Of a DNA stretch of 14,240 nt, positions 14,066 through 14,240 are shown in pieces. Positions within the stretch are counted from its first letter, which is position 1. Each line of letters begins with the position of its first letter. Source of the stretch: Stramenopiles sp. TOSAG23-3. Its lineage: Eukaryota; Sar. The DNA lies in the NCBI GenBank assembly GCA_900128585.1, contig LT642579.1, forward strand, positions 1 through 14,240, written 5' to 3'. Made by a program: the position numbers and the translations under genes. A model generated the notes under the pieces. It saw only the letters and a program-made list of their open reading frames with translations, had not been told where the DNA came from and did no database searches.

Positions 14066-14240
14066 CTAAACCGTCGCCTCAATCTTTACAACGGTCTGTG
14101 TATACGGAATCCATCGACATCTCATGTTCTTTTTTTGATCCTCTGTTAACTTATACTCTTTAGTAAAGTGTTTTACTACATCTCCAATGGGTTTCGTTGA
14201 GTTCTCCTTCAAATATCTTAAAAATTCCTTTTTTAAAACC
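14066..14240 (-). CDS. 3' end of an unidentified gene (partial)
   Basis: The minus strand is open from the window edge to a TAG at 14066-14068, giving a 57-residue C terminus. It starts VLKKEFLRYLKENSTKPIG, continues through DVVKHFTKEYKLTEDQ and ends IPYTQTVVKIEATV. Charge pattern and helix spacing look like coding sequence, and the stop lies 34 nt upstream of the M16 start with that gene's TATA box between, as expected from the compact layout. A small helical fold followed by a short strand is all that can be guessed; the function is unknown. Confidence 0.6.
   Translation of the reverse strand, partial: VLKKEFLRYLKENSTKPIGDVVKHFTKEYKLTEDQKKNMRCRWIPYTQTVVKIEATV

Noticed and set aside
1-14240. 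Bacterial or phage origin because of the terminase
   Set aside because: No ribosome-binding sites precede the starts, TATA boxes stand close to ATGs, and the gene content (ankyrin, LRR membrane protein, SprT-like, glutaredoxin) suits a eukaryotic virus.
1-14240. tRNA or rRNA genes
   Set aside because: I saw no cloverleaf with a GTTCGANTC-type arm and acceptor stem, and no conserved rRNA stretch. A covariance-model scan would be needed for certainty.

Overview
The window looks like part of a large double-stranded DNA virus of a eukaryote, or an integrated copy of one. The left end carries the C-terminal nuclease part of a large terminase of the herpesvirus/mirusvirus (Duplodnaviria) type. Other genes are of kinds familiar from eukaryotic large DNA viruses: a small glutaredoxin, ankyrin repeats, a SprT-like metalloprotease, a phospholipase-D-fold nuclease and an M16 (insulinase-like) protease. 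Genes are tightly packed on both strands. There are no Shine-Dalgarno sequences, but there are TATA boxes close to start codons, so a bacterial or phage origin is unlikely. I cannot name the virus or host. A mirusvirus-like virus of a protist or a distant herpes-like virus (malacoherpesvirus-like, for example) both fit.

Layout. 1-638: 5'-partial terminase, whose first 79 bases are an exact inverted copy of part of a membrane-protein gene 3.6 kb away. 635-895 (-): glutaredoxin. 896-1614: non-coding repeats. 1615-3387 (+) and 3384-5480 (-): two large convergent membrane-protein genes. Both have upstream arrays of the same ~22-bp element, in the same orientation relative to each gene. 5481-6455: the second array and further tandem repeats. 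6456-10558 (+): six genes (coiled-coil protein, SprT-like protease, small basic helical protein, HKD nuclease, acidic protein, ankyrin protein split by a frameshift). 10555-14240 (-): a small helical protein, a six-segment membrane protein, an M16 protease split by a 10-bp tandem duplication, and the 3' end of one more gene.

Three organisational rules stand out. Six genes have a TATAAATA-like box ending 18-20 nt before the ATG, which implies very short or absent 5' leaders. All three convergent gene pairs share a TTAA/TTAG tetranucleotide as interlocked stop codons. Exact short tandem duplications (10, 17, 39-in-44 and 48 bp) recur, and one of them breaks a gene.

As a working unit, the window combines a packaging motor part, probable virion or redox and protease functions, nucleic-acid repair or processing enzymes, and a cassette of two large membrane proteins that appear to be co-regulated. 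Two broken genes plus the inverted copy at the left edge suggest either a decaying or endogenised copy, or assembly errors. Raw-read checks would separate these.
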